From: Lysobacter auxotrophicus
GTDB taxonomy: Bacteria > Pseudomonadota > Gammaproteobacteria > Xanthomonadales > Xanthomonadaceae
Length of the DNA stretch: 64,000 nucleotides
Direction of reading: 5' to 3'
Assembly: GCF_027924565.1 (NCBI RefSeq)
Contig: NZ_AP027041.1
Span: 1,922,001 to 1,986,000, forward strand
The notes under the pieces are model-generated. The model worked only from the letters and a program-made list of their open reading frames with translations, was not told the origin of the DNA and did no database searches. A program made the translations under genes and the position numbers. Shown one piece after another: positions 34,316 through 40,123 of this stretch. The number at the start of each line of letters is the position of its first letter. Within the stretch, counting starts at the first letter, position 1.

Positions 34316-34344
34316 CGAAAATTGGGACGCGCATTGCTGGGGGG

Positions 34345-34743
34345 ATGATGCAGGTTGTGGCATTGCGTGGACGGATCGATCGATTCTGGTTTGTCGCCGG
34401 TTTGGCATTGGCTGCCTGGTGGGGCATCTGCCTAAGTTCGGGTGAGACCTATCATCCTGGGCGCTACGGTCGTCCCGGTGCCTGGCTCACCCTCATAAGT
34501 GATCCAGAAGGCTACTGGAGGACGATGAATGTCTGGATCGGGCTCTCCGGGTGGTTCTTCGTTCTCAGTGTTTTTCACTCTCCGCTACTGAGTCAGTGGC
34601 GCGAACGCACAGACCTTCGCATGGAGCGGGAACGGGCACGTCCAATCAGAAGGTCGATCCTTTGGAAGTTGGTCTTCTACGTTTTCGTTCCGGTTGGTCT
34701 TGTACTGGGGCTGTTTATCCTCGCGATTCGCGCCAGTGGCTGA
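34345..34743 (+). CDS. Array gene 7, membrane protein
   Basis: About 132 residues. Three hydrophobic segments (roughly 14-31, 62-80 and 109-129) are separated by a GRYGRPGAWLTLISDPEGYW loop and a very basic segment (RERTDLRMERERARPIRRS). No family recognised. The two consecutive ATG codons leave the exact start open by one codon. Transcribed in the same direction as every other array gene, with an element on both sides. Confidence 0.65.
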   Translation: MMQVVALRGRIDRFWFVAGLALAAWWGICLSSGETYHPGRYGRPGAWLTLISDPEGYWRTMNVWIGLSGWFFVLSVFHSPLLSQWRERTDLRMERERARPIRRSILWKLVFYVFVPVGLVLGLFILAIRASG

Positions 34744-34752
34744 CCCCGCTGG

Positions 34753-34841
34753 AATGTCCGCTCTTGGCCGTTAGCGGACGCTCGACCCGGCGTGGCCGAC
34801 GAGGCAATGCTAATGTCCGCTTCCGACCCAAAGCGGACATT
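34753..34841 (+). repeat. Composite element, complete
   Basis: Hairpin A AATGTCCGCTC / TTAGCGGACGCT with loop TTGGCC; hairpin B AATGTCCGCTTC / AAAGCGGACATT (34812-34841). Length 89. Starts nine bases after the preceding stop. Confidence 0.92.
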
Positions 34842-34875
34842 CATGTCCCCGGTGGCGCCAACAGATTGGAGTCCT

Positions 34876-35160
34876 ATGGAGTCGGAGCAAGTGGCGATTT
34901 CTGAGAACGAAGCCATCACGATCGCCAAGGAGTTCGTTCGGGCGAGTCGTCCCGCAGATGCATGGCCTACGGTTATCGAGCCACACAACGTCCGCTTGGA
35001 TCGTGGCGGATTCCCCACTGATGTTCTTGGGCTTGGCGAGGAGTACTGGTCCATGATCTTCGATCTGGATGTGCCGGACGACTTGGTTCTTACGCCAGAC
35101 TTCTGCATCGTGCTTGTTGATGCCAAGACCGGAAGCCCCGCCTGGTTTCCAGTTATGTAG
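34876..35160 (+). CDS. Array gene 8, hypothetical protein
   Basis: About 94 residues. Opens with a helix of Ile/Ala type (SENEAITIAKEFVRASRPAD) and ends with a beta sheet pattern EYWSMIFDLDVPDDL, FCIVLVDAKTGSPAWFPV. This helix-plus-sheet plan resembles small cystatin-like or immunity-type folds, but I cannot name a family. The ATG has GGAG five bases upstream and is preferred to an ATG that abuts hairpin B. Confidence 0.65.
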   Translation: MESEQVAISENEAITIAKEFVRASRPADAWPTVIEPHNVRLDRGGFPTDVLGLGEEYWSMIFDLDVPDDLVLTPDFCIVLVDAKTGSPAWFPVM

Positions 35161-35170
35161 GGCGATCGAT

Positions 35171-35257
35171 CTGACCGCTTCTGGCCGATAGCGGACATTC
35201 GGCCGGGACGGCTGGCAGCCGGGCTGCTATGTCCGCTTCCGACCCAAAGCGGACGAT
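35171..35257 (+). repeat. Composite element, complete
   Basis: Hairpin A CTGACCGCT / AGCGGACATT, spacer GGCAGCCGGGCTGC, hairpin B ATGTCCGCTTC / AAAGCGGACGAT. Length 87, the shortest copy. Confidence 0.9.
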
Positions 35258-35312
35258 ATGCGCTTTGAGTTTGTGTGGTCGCGAGGGCGCTGCCTACGAG
35301 ATGGGGAGGGGT

Positions 35313-35666
35313 ATGTACCGCACGTTGCTAGTAGTTGCTTTACTTGTCGCCGCGTCTAATGCACTGGGCTCGGAATCGATGTGTGACCGAATCGATCCGG
35401 CCATGCGCTTCATCGGCCCGGATATCTCACCTGCGGAGCTGGAGCAGATCGGGCGCGACCTTGCTGCATCCAATCCTGCCGCTCCCCAAGTTCCATTCGC
35501 GTCCGCCAACAAGAATTGGCACTGGCTGCGAGCGCAGTTTCGAGAGGGAGACCGCATCGTCGCATTCGAGAGTCCTCCCGGCCACGACGGACTGCCATTC
35601 GCATGGGGATACGCCCTACTCAGAGGGGAATGTGTCGTCGGCTTGCTTACTACCCGGCGAGCTTGA
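35313..35666 (+). CDS. Array gene 9, exported hypothetical protein
   Basis: About 117 residues with a signal peptide (MYRTLLVVALLVAASNALGS). The mature part has a helical segment (DISPAELEQIGRDLAASNPA) and then WHWLRAQFREGDRIVAFESPPG, ending in a Cys-containing strand ECVVGLLTT. Two cysteines may form a disulfide. No family recognised. The ATG follows GGGGAGGGG closely. The TGA directly abuts the next element. Confidence 0.68.
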   Translation: MYRTLLVVALLVAASNALGSESMCDRIDPAMRFIGPDISPAELEQIGRDLAASNPAAPQVPFASANKNWHWLRAQFREGDRIVAFESPPGHDGLPFAWGYALLRGECVVGLLTTRRA

Positions 35667-35754
35667 GCGTCCGCTTCTGGCCGATAGCGGACATTCGGCC
35701 GGGACGGCCGGTAGCCGGGCTGCTAATGTCCGCTTTCGACCCATAGCGGTCATT
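35667..35754 (+). repeat. Composite element, complete, abutting a stop codon
   Basis: Hairpin A GCGTCCGCT / AGCGGACATT, spacer CGGCCGGGACGGCCGG with GTAGCCGGGCTGC, hairpin B AATGTCCGCTTT / ATAGCGGTCATT. The B arms carry two compensating or decayed changes. Length 88. Its first base follows the stop codon immediately. Confidence 0.92.
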
Positions 35755-35792
35755 CATCAATTCCTAGATCCCGGTACGAGGTGGGTGCGGCT

Positions 35793-36029
35793 GTGAAGTC
35801 AGATATCGGATCCCGCGTGAAGTTGACCCAGCATCTGGCCACTGCGATTGGTTGGCTCTCGCTGTTCATGTACTCCGTGTACGTGCTCGTCGAAAAGTTG
35901 GTAGGGCCAGAGCAGGCGAATCCATTTCATGTGATCGCGCCAGTGGCATTGCTGCTTGTCTCGATTCGGGCATGGCGCCGCTATCTGCACATCAGGTCCA
36001 ACGGCCCCGTGCTCAATGGACATGCGTGA
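35793..36029 (+). CDS. Array gene 10, small membrane protein
   Basis: About 78 residues from the GTG that has AGGTGG seven to eight bases upstream; an in-frame GTG twelve bases earlier is the alternative. Two hydrophobic segments (LATAIGWLSLFMYSVYVLV and FHVIAPVALLLVSIRAW) flank a short acidic loop. The C terminus is basic. No family recognised. Confidence 0.6.
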   Translation: MKSDIGSRVKLTQHLATAIGWLSLFMYSVYVLVEKLVGPEQANPFHVIAPVALLLVSIRAWRRYLHIRSNGPVLNGHA

Positions 36030-36040
36030 GAGCGGCGGAC

Positions 36041-36128
36041 ACGTCCGCTTCTGACCGATAGCGGACATTGGTGCCGGGCGGGCCGCTCGGGGAGTGCTAA
36101 TGTCCGCTTTCGACCCAAAGCGGACATC
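36041..36128 (+). repeat. Composite element, complete
   Basis: Hairpin A ACGTCCGCT / AGCGGACATT with loop TCTGACCGAT, then hairpin B AATGTCCGCTTT / AAAGCGGACATC ending three bases before the next ATG. Length 88. Confidence 0.92.
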
Positions 36129-36131
36129 TGT

Positions 36132-36521
36132 ATGGCGGTCATTTACGTCTACGTTGACGGCTCCGATAACCACGCTGTCGAAACGCAGCTCCTAACGGAG
36201 TTCACCACGCTTGCTGATGAGTGGAGTGCGCTTGGTGCGAATGTCGTAAATGACAGAGACAACGGCACACCTGATCTCAGGGGTGAAGATCTTCCAGACT
36301 GGTTCATAGGTCTCAATATCCCTGCAGCCAGCTTAAGTCCTACGGCTGCACGGAGGCTCATTCACTTCATCAAGGGTCTGTCTGAGCAGACAGGCAGGGA
36401 GTTCGTCGTCGGGTTGGGCGCCCCTTCTGGAGTATCCGAGGATCTCTTTTTTCTCGGCAGGGACGCGGGAGACCAACAGCTCGCCCAACTTTTGAGCATT
36501 GCCGTCCCCCAAGAGCCTTGA
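36132..36521 (+). CDS. Array gene 11, hypothetical protein
   Basis: About 129 residues, no signal or membrane segment. Reads as an alternating alpha/beta protein: AVIYVYVDGS, a helix TQLLTEFTTLADEWSALGAN, LPDWFIGLNIPA, a helix RRLIHFIKGLSEQTG and EFVVGLGAPSGVSEDLFFLG. No family recognised. The ATG lies only three bases after hairpin B, so translation must use sequence in the right arm or be leaderless/coupled. A 60-base count inside it (36181-36240) gives 34/60 G+C, clearly below the flanks. Confidence 0.68.
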   Translation: MAVIYVYVDGSDNHAVETQLLTEFTTLADEWSALGANVVNDRDNGTPDLRGEDLPDWFIGLNIPAASLSPTAARRLIHFIKGLSEQTGREFVVGLGAPSGVSEDLFFLGRDAGDQQLAQLLSIAVPQEP

Positions 36522-36525
36522 TGCG

Positions 36526-36614
36526 ACTGTCCGCTCCTGGCCGATAGCGGACGCTGAGCCGGGACGGCCGGCACCCGGGCTGCTAATGTCCGCTTCCGAC
36601 CCGAAGCGGACGTT
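36526..36614 (+). repeat. Composite element, complete
   Basis: Hairpin A ACTGTCCGCT / TAGCGGACGCT with loop CCTGGCCGA; spacer GGGACGGCCGGCACCCGGGC; hairpin B AATGTCCGCTTC / GAAGCGGACGTT, where arm changes are compensating. Length 89. Confidence 0.92.
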
Positions 36615-36650
36615 TGCATCGCTTGCCTCCGCCCAATCGTTCGATTGCTC

Positions 36651-36983
36651 ATGGTGACTATGGAACCCCATCAGATCGTTCATTCGCGTGGTTCGATTCA
36701 GGCGCTGCATCCAGTGCTCGAGAGCCGCGAGGTAGGTGATGTGGTTATCGTCATTTATGACTATATGTGCCTCCGGCAAAGCGAACCCGCCCGGAATCTC
36801 TACGCTTACTCGGCACAAACGGGCGAAGAACTTTGGTGTGCCGAGGAGGTTGGCGCTGGCGCCACTGACGCCTACGTCAACGTGATCAGTGAATCGCCGC
36901 TAGTTATCGGCAACTTCGCAGGGTTCGATTGCCAGTTGGATATTAAGACGGGCAAGGTCGTTGGGAAGACGTTCTCGCGATGA
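36651..36983 (+). CDS. Array gene 12, hypothetical protein
   Basis: About 110 residues, no export signal. Beta-rich: VGDVVIVIYDYMCLRQSEPA, then NLYAYSAQTGEELWCAEEVG, which resembles one PQQ/propeller-type strand pair (xLYALxAxTGxxLW), and SPLVIGNFAGFDCQLDIKTG. A full propeller is impossible at this length, so it may be a single-blade relative or an immunity-type protein. The start could be this ATG, a later one three codons on, or a TTG two codons earlier. Confidence 0.62.
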   Translation: MVTMEPHQIVHSRGSIQALHPVLESREVGDVVIVIYDYMCLRQSEPARNLYAYSAQTGEELWCAEEVGAGATDAYVNVISESPLVIGNFAGFDCQLDIKTGKVVGKTFSR

Positions 36984-36990
36984 GTGCGCG

Positions 36991-37079
36991 AAGTCCGCTC
37001 CTGGCCGATAGCGGACGGTCGGGCGCGGCGGCGTCGAGCCGGCAATGCTAATGTCCGCTTTCGACCCAAAGCGGACATT
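36991..37079 (+). repeat. Composite element, complete
   Basis: Hairpin A AAGTCCGCTC / TAGCGGACGGT, loop CTGGCCGA; hairpin B perfect, AATGTCCGCTTT / AAAGCGGACATT (37050-37079). Length 89. Starts seven bases after a stop codon. Confidence 0.93.
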
Positions 37080-37091
37080 CATTGAGGAAGC

Positions 37092-37544
37092 ATGGAGACG
37101 TGCGCCGCGCAGATCGATCACGCGTTTCGCGATGTACCGAAGCGGCCTTCCATCACCCTGCGGGCAGGTAATGCGCTGGACGACTACGAGAACCCGCCTG
37201 ACTTCGACCCTGCCGTTGACAGCGTTTCACCTGAGTATTTCGAAACGTACTTCTCGGGCATCTCGTACCTGGACCCGCAATCGTGGCTGTTCTACTTGCC
37301 GCACCTCCTTAAGCGCTCGCTGGCCTGCCGCGTTGATGGGCGCTCCAGTCTGGTCAATGCGTTTCTCTGGTCGTTACGTCCGCCAGACCGGAATCCGCCG
37401 CGTTTCGGTGTGCTCACGACAGAGCAGGAACGAGTAGTAGTTGCGGTACTGGACGAGCTTGCGTTCTCGTCGGAATCAATGTGGCGGGATGAAGCGATGA
37501 CCGCGCTGGAAGAATACTGGGCGCCCGGGGCGACTTACAGGTGA
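37092..37544 (+). CDS. Array gene 13, DUF6714-like protein
   Basis: About 150 residues resembling the DUF6714 family: an opening IDHAFRDVPKRPSITLRAGN, the acidic ALDDYENPPDFDPAV stretch, then GISYLDPQSWLFYLPHLLKR and the closing FGVLTTEQERVVVAVLDELA with an EEYW end. This order (D/E-rich stretch, YLPxLL, LTxxQxxxVxxFL) is the pattern I know for that family. Function unknown; members occur among small accessory genes. GAGGAAG lies just upstream of the ATG. Composition is below flanking G+C. Confidence 0.72.
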   Translation: METCAAQIDHAFRDVPKRPSITLRAGNALDDYENPPDFDPAVDSVSPEYFETYFSGISYLDPQSWLFYLPHLLKRSLACRVDGRSSLVNAFLWSLRPPDRNPPRFGVLTTEQERVVVAVLDELAFSSESMWRDEAMTALEEYWAPGATYR

Positions 37545-37560
37545 ACAGGGTTTCATCTCG

Positions 37561-37590
37561 ACTGTCCGCTTTTCGCCGTTAGCGGACATC
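37561..37590 (+). repeat. Hairpin A only
   Basis: Arms ACTGTCCGCT and TAGCGGACATC with loop TTTCGCCGT. No hairpin B follows; the next ATG is 58 bases on and has an unrelated leader. Confidence 0.88.
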
Positions 37591-37648
37591 GGCACGCTCG
37601 GCAGCGCCCCGATCTTATAGGCTGGCCGATCACGACACCTGGACAGGT

Positions 37649-38116
37649 ATGCGAATGGATTCACGCACCGAGCTCACTCCCGGCGTTCCAAGGCCGTGGC
37701 TTCTCAGCAATACGACGTACGAAGGCTATCCCACCTACTTCCGAAGGCCAGACATCAGGGTCTCCGAGTTCGAATCGCTCCGCCCGCGGTTTCCGGTCCT
37801 TCTCACCGTCACCCATCACTTAGGTGCGGTAAAGAGCAACGGATTGCCGGAATCGGAATACAACCTCTCCCTGATGGATCTGGATTCAGCGCTGCTCGAA
37901 CCCTTCGAGGAGGAACTGCACGGACTAGTGGCAGTCGTGGAAACGTTCGCCGGCAAGCGCACCTACTACCTCTATGTCAGCGCGTCATTCGATCTTGACG
38001 AGTTCGAGCGTGCCATCACCTCTTGCCACGCGGACGTGCGCATGGCGTGGGAACGCGACGACGACCCGACTTGGCGCCTCTTTCGCGGCTACGCGAGGGA
38101 CTTCCAGTTCCCGTGA
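37649..38116 (+). CDS. Array gene 14, DUF695-like protein
   Basis: About 155 residues. Segments RPRFPVLLTVTHHLGAVKSN, GLVAVVETFAGKRTYYLYVS and the ending ERDDDPTWRLFRGYARDF follow the order seen in DUF695 proteins (a Tyr-rich strand and a terminal D-P-x-W-x-x-Y/F motif). Assignment is moderate. No signal peptide. Two ATGs (codons 1 and 3) could start the protein. Bounded by hairpin A on its left and, 60 bases after its end, a complete element. Confidence 0.7.
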   Translation: MRMDSRTELTPGVPRPWLLSNTTYEGYPTYFRRPDIRVSEFESLRPRFPVLLTVTHHLGAVKSNGLPESEYNLSLMDLDSALLEPFEEELHGLVAVVETFAGKRTYYLYVSASFDLDEFERAITSCHADVRMAWERDDDPTWRLFRGYARDFQFP

Positions 38117-38175
38117 GTCGCGCGCAATGTCCTTAAGCGGAGAAGGCTCACAGGGCCGCCTTCAGCCGTGAACGA

Positions 38176-38264
38176 ACGACCGCTTCTGGCCGTTAGCGGA
38201 CACTGAGGCCGGACGAGTCCGCTGAGGCGATGCTAATGTCCGCTTTCGACCCAAAGCGGTCATT
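38176..38264 (+). repeat. Composite element, complete
   Basis: Hairpin A ACGACCGCT / TTAGCGGACACT, loop TCTGGCCG; hairpin B AATGTCCGCTTT / AAAGCGGTCATT (one mismatch). Length 89. Confidence 0.9.
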
Positions 38265-38288
38265 CAAAGCCGGCCTGTGGGTGGAGCG

Positions 38289-38606
38289 ATGCGTTTCAAG
38301 GCGACTGATCACAACCTCACGATCGACATGGACTCTGACGACCCGACTGAGTTGCTTCGGGGTGTCGCCGGTGCGCTCGTGCCTCGCTATGCCAGGAAGA
38401 TCTACTTCCATTCGGATCAGCCGATTCGGACTGCCATTAACGGAGTGACCGTTGCCGTCGACGGTCAGGAACCAACGAACTTCCTCCGAAGCTTCAGAGT
38501 CATCCATAGGGGCAACACAATCACCGTCGTATCCAGCAACGACCGCCGCTTTAGCCAAGACCTATGGCGGCTGCTGGCGGAGGAGTTGCTCGCAACGATG
38601 GGCTAA
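38289..38606 (+). CDS. Array gene 15, hypothetical protein
   Basis: About 105 residues, no signal or membrane segment. Opens RFKATDHNLTIDMDSDDPTE and has a helix FLRSFRVIHRGN; ends in a helix RRFSQDLWRLLAEELLATMG. A likely alpha/beta protein without recognised family. A GTG four codons upstream is an alternative start; GGAG lies only two bases before the chosen ATG, so the upstream GTG is a real possibility. Confidence 0.6.
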   Translation: MRFKATDHNLTIDMDSDDPTELLRGVAGALVPRYARKIYFHSDQPIRTAINGVTVAVDGQEPTNFLRSFRVIHRGNTITVVSSNDRRFSQDLWRLLAEELLATMG

Positions 38607-38633
38607 CGAGGCAGCAGCCTCTTGCATTTGCCC

Positions 38634-38721
38634 ACGTCCGCTTGTGGCCGTTAGCGGACCTTCGGACGGGACGGCGGGCAGCGGGGCTGCTAATGTCCGC
38701 TTTCGACCCGAAGCAGGCATT
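38634..38721 (+). repeat. Composite element, complete
   Basis: Hairpin A ACGTCCGCTT / TTAGCGGACCTT with loop GTGGCCG; hairpin B AATGTCCGCTTT / GAAGCAGGCATT, partly decayed. Length 88. Ends 12 bases before the next ATG. Confidence 0.88.
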
Positions 38722-38733
38722 TAAGGAAAAGCG

Positions 38734-39039
38734 ATGGTGAGTTCCGATCCCTTCGCTGTGCTCCGTGAATATAGTGATGCTATATCCGACGCGGAAGCAG
38801 AGGCCGCCTTTTCCGACGGCGATCTGATCGGACGCGGGTACATGGATTTGTTTATGCGCGTCAAGGCGCTCGTTCAAGTCCGCCCTGATTGTGCTCAGTA
38901 CCTTGATGAGCTCAGCGAGATGTTCAACGCCTATGTCGGGGACGCAGATACCGCCGCGGTCTACATCCTGAAAGTCATCAAGCAACACCACGCGAATCGC
39001 CGAGACGGTAGCGGCGCGTCGTCCGCTCCTGGCCGATAA
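38734..39039 (+). CDS. Array gene 16, hypothetical protein ending inside the element
   Basis: About 101 residues, mostly helical and acidic (VLREYSDAISDAEAEAAFSD; DCAQYLDELSEMFNAYVGDA). No family recognised. AAGGAAAAG lies just before the ATG. Its last residues (SSAPGR) and its TAA stop are encoded by the following hairpin A, so the gene's natural end was probably further on or the element supplied the stop. This is the right-most array gene. Confidence 0.65.
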   Translation: MVSSDPFAVLREYSDAISDAEAEAAFSDGDLIGRGYMDLFMRVKALVQVRPDCAQYLDELSEMFNAYVGDADTAAVYILKVIKQHHANRRDGSGASSAPGR

Positions 39040-39047
39040 CGGTCGTT
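39019..39047 (+). repeat. Hairpin A only, right edge of array
   Basis: Arms TCGTCCGCT and AACGGTCGTT with loop CCTGGCCGAT, partly decayed. It contains the stop codon of the preceding gene. No further copies are seen to the right. Confidence 0.85.
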
Positions 39048-39080
39048 CGACAACAGCCTCGGCGGCGGCGTTACTTGATC

Positions 39081-39113
39081 AAAAAGGGGCGGAGGGGTTG
39101 CACTCCCTCCGCC
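39081..39113 (-). terminator. Rho-independent terminator for the Hsp20 unit
   Basis: Stem GGCGGAGGG / CCCTCCGCC with a GTTGCA-type loop; on the minus strand the stem is followed by CCTTTTT. It sits about 40 bases beyond the stop of the minus-strand gene downstream of hsp20. Confidence 0.85.
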
Positions 39114-39152
39114 ACTCATACGTCCTTCGATTACGCGGGCCGGTGGAGCCTT

Positions 39153-39470
39153 TCATTCCTGCGGGCGTCGCATCGGGACGACGCTATCGTCGGCTACAGC
39201 ACTCCTGTCGGCGTCGAGCCTGGGCAACGCCAAGTCGACGAGCTCGGCTGTCCAGTCTTCCGCGTGAATCCGGCAGAGTTCGGCCAGGTAGGCACTGTTT
39301 CGCTCGCGCACCGATACCGGCCCTGTTTCCGCGTCGGCCAGAACGCTCCGCCACGCGGCCAGCAGCGCGGACGCGTCCGGGTGCGTGGCAGCCAGCGCAC
39401 GCAGTGCCAATCCCTGGACGTGGACCAGTGCCTGCAGGCTGCACATGGCTTCTTCGGTGTTTCTGTCCAT
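39153..39470 (-). CDS. Hypothetical helical protein downstream of hsp20
   Basis: About 105 residues, almost all helical: MCSLQALVHVQGLALRALAA, ASALLAAWRSVLADAETG and RERNSAYLAELCRIHAEDWT. No signal or membrane segment; I recognise no family. It follows the Hsp20 gene after about 20 bases and precedes the terminator, so it is co-transcribed and may share the stress response. Codon use fits the G+C-rich chromosome, unlike the neighbouring array. Confidence 0.65.
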   Translation of the reverse strand: MDRNTEEAMCSLQALVHVQGLALRALAATHPDASALLAAWRSVLADAETGPVSVRERNSAYLAELCRIHAEDWTAELVDLALPRLDADRSAVADDSVVPMRRPQE

Positions 39471-39489
39471 GCGCGTCCTCCAGCCGGGC

Positions 39490-39963
39490 TCAGGAGTTGA
39501 GGACGGACCCGACCTGGATGCGGCGAGGCGTGGATTCGGGACGTTTGGGGATGCTGATGGTCAGCACGCCGTTGTGCCCGGACGCGGTGATGCCGTCCGG
39601 GTCGGCGCTGTCGGGCAGTGCGAAGCGGCGGTGGAAGACGCCGTGTCGGCGCTCGATGCGCGAGTACCGTTCGGTTTCGTGCACCTTCTCCTCGCGGCGT
39701 TCGCCCTTGATCGTCAGCAACCCCTTGTCCATCTGCACCTCGATGGCCTGCGGATCGACGCCAGGGATATCCGCGTACAGCAGGAAGCGGTCGGCTTCCT
39801 CCTTGATGTCCACGCGCGGTACCCACTGGCTGGTGACGACCGACGACTCGTCGGTGGTGTTCTGGAACAGACTCCCCTCGAAGAGGCGGTCGAAGATCTG
39901 CTTGACCGGATCCTTCATCGATCCCTGCGCGGGCCACTGGGGATTACGAACCATCTCGTTCAT
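39490..39963 (-). CDS. Hsp20/alpha-crystallin small heat shock protein
   Basis: About 157 residues with the alpha-crystallin domain from about residue 45: WVPRVDIKEEADRFLLYADI, PGVDPQAIEVQMDKGLLTIK, HGVFHRRFALPD and the hallmark GVLTISIPKRPE. The C-terminal IxI-like tail is present as RIQVGSV. A holdase chaperone in the cytoplasm. The start is at MNEMVRNPQW with GGAG near the ATG on the minus strand. A clear sigma-32 promoter was sought upstream but no good pair was found. Confidence 0.93.
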   Translation of the reverse strand: MNEMVRNPQWPAQGSMKDPVKQIFDRLFEGSLFQNTTDESSVVTSQWVPRVDIKEEADRFLLYADIPGVDPQAIEVQMDKGLLTIKGERREEKVHETERYSRIERRHGVFHRRFALPDSADPDGITASGHNGVLTISIPKRPESTPRRIQVGSVLNS

Positions 39964-40123
39964 GGCTGGTCTCCAATTGGCAAGGGACGGTCACTCCGTC
40001 CGGCGATGGGAGTAGGTTCGCGCCGGCGATTTTCAAGACATGGAGACGATGGGCCCGACGGCGTTCAAAAACCATATGGCTACGTGGAGATGGCGTCGAG
40101 GCCTTGGATGAGGCTGGGCGCCG

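Noticed and set aside
34792-35270. Longer gene starts giving proteins beginning MSASDPKRT or MADEAMLMSA
   Set aside because: They start inside hairpin B; the sequence is identical at unrelated genes, so it is translated repeat. Internal ATGs with GGAG sites are preferred.
24605-38730. Integron attC sites
   Set aside because: The array looks like cassettes, but the palindromes lack the GTTRRRY and RYYYAAC core sites and no tyrosine integrase gene is visible in the window.
24605-38730. CRISPR array
   Set aside because: Repeats are 88-nt composites separated by whole genes of 240 to 1800 bases, with no 30-40 nt spacers and no cas genes.
39964-40060. Sigma-32 promoter upstream of hsp20
   Set aside because: A CTTGAAA occurs on the minus strand, but the nearest CCCAT lies about 20 bases away, too far for the usual 13-15 base spacing.
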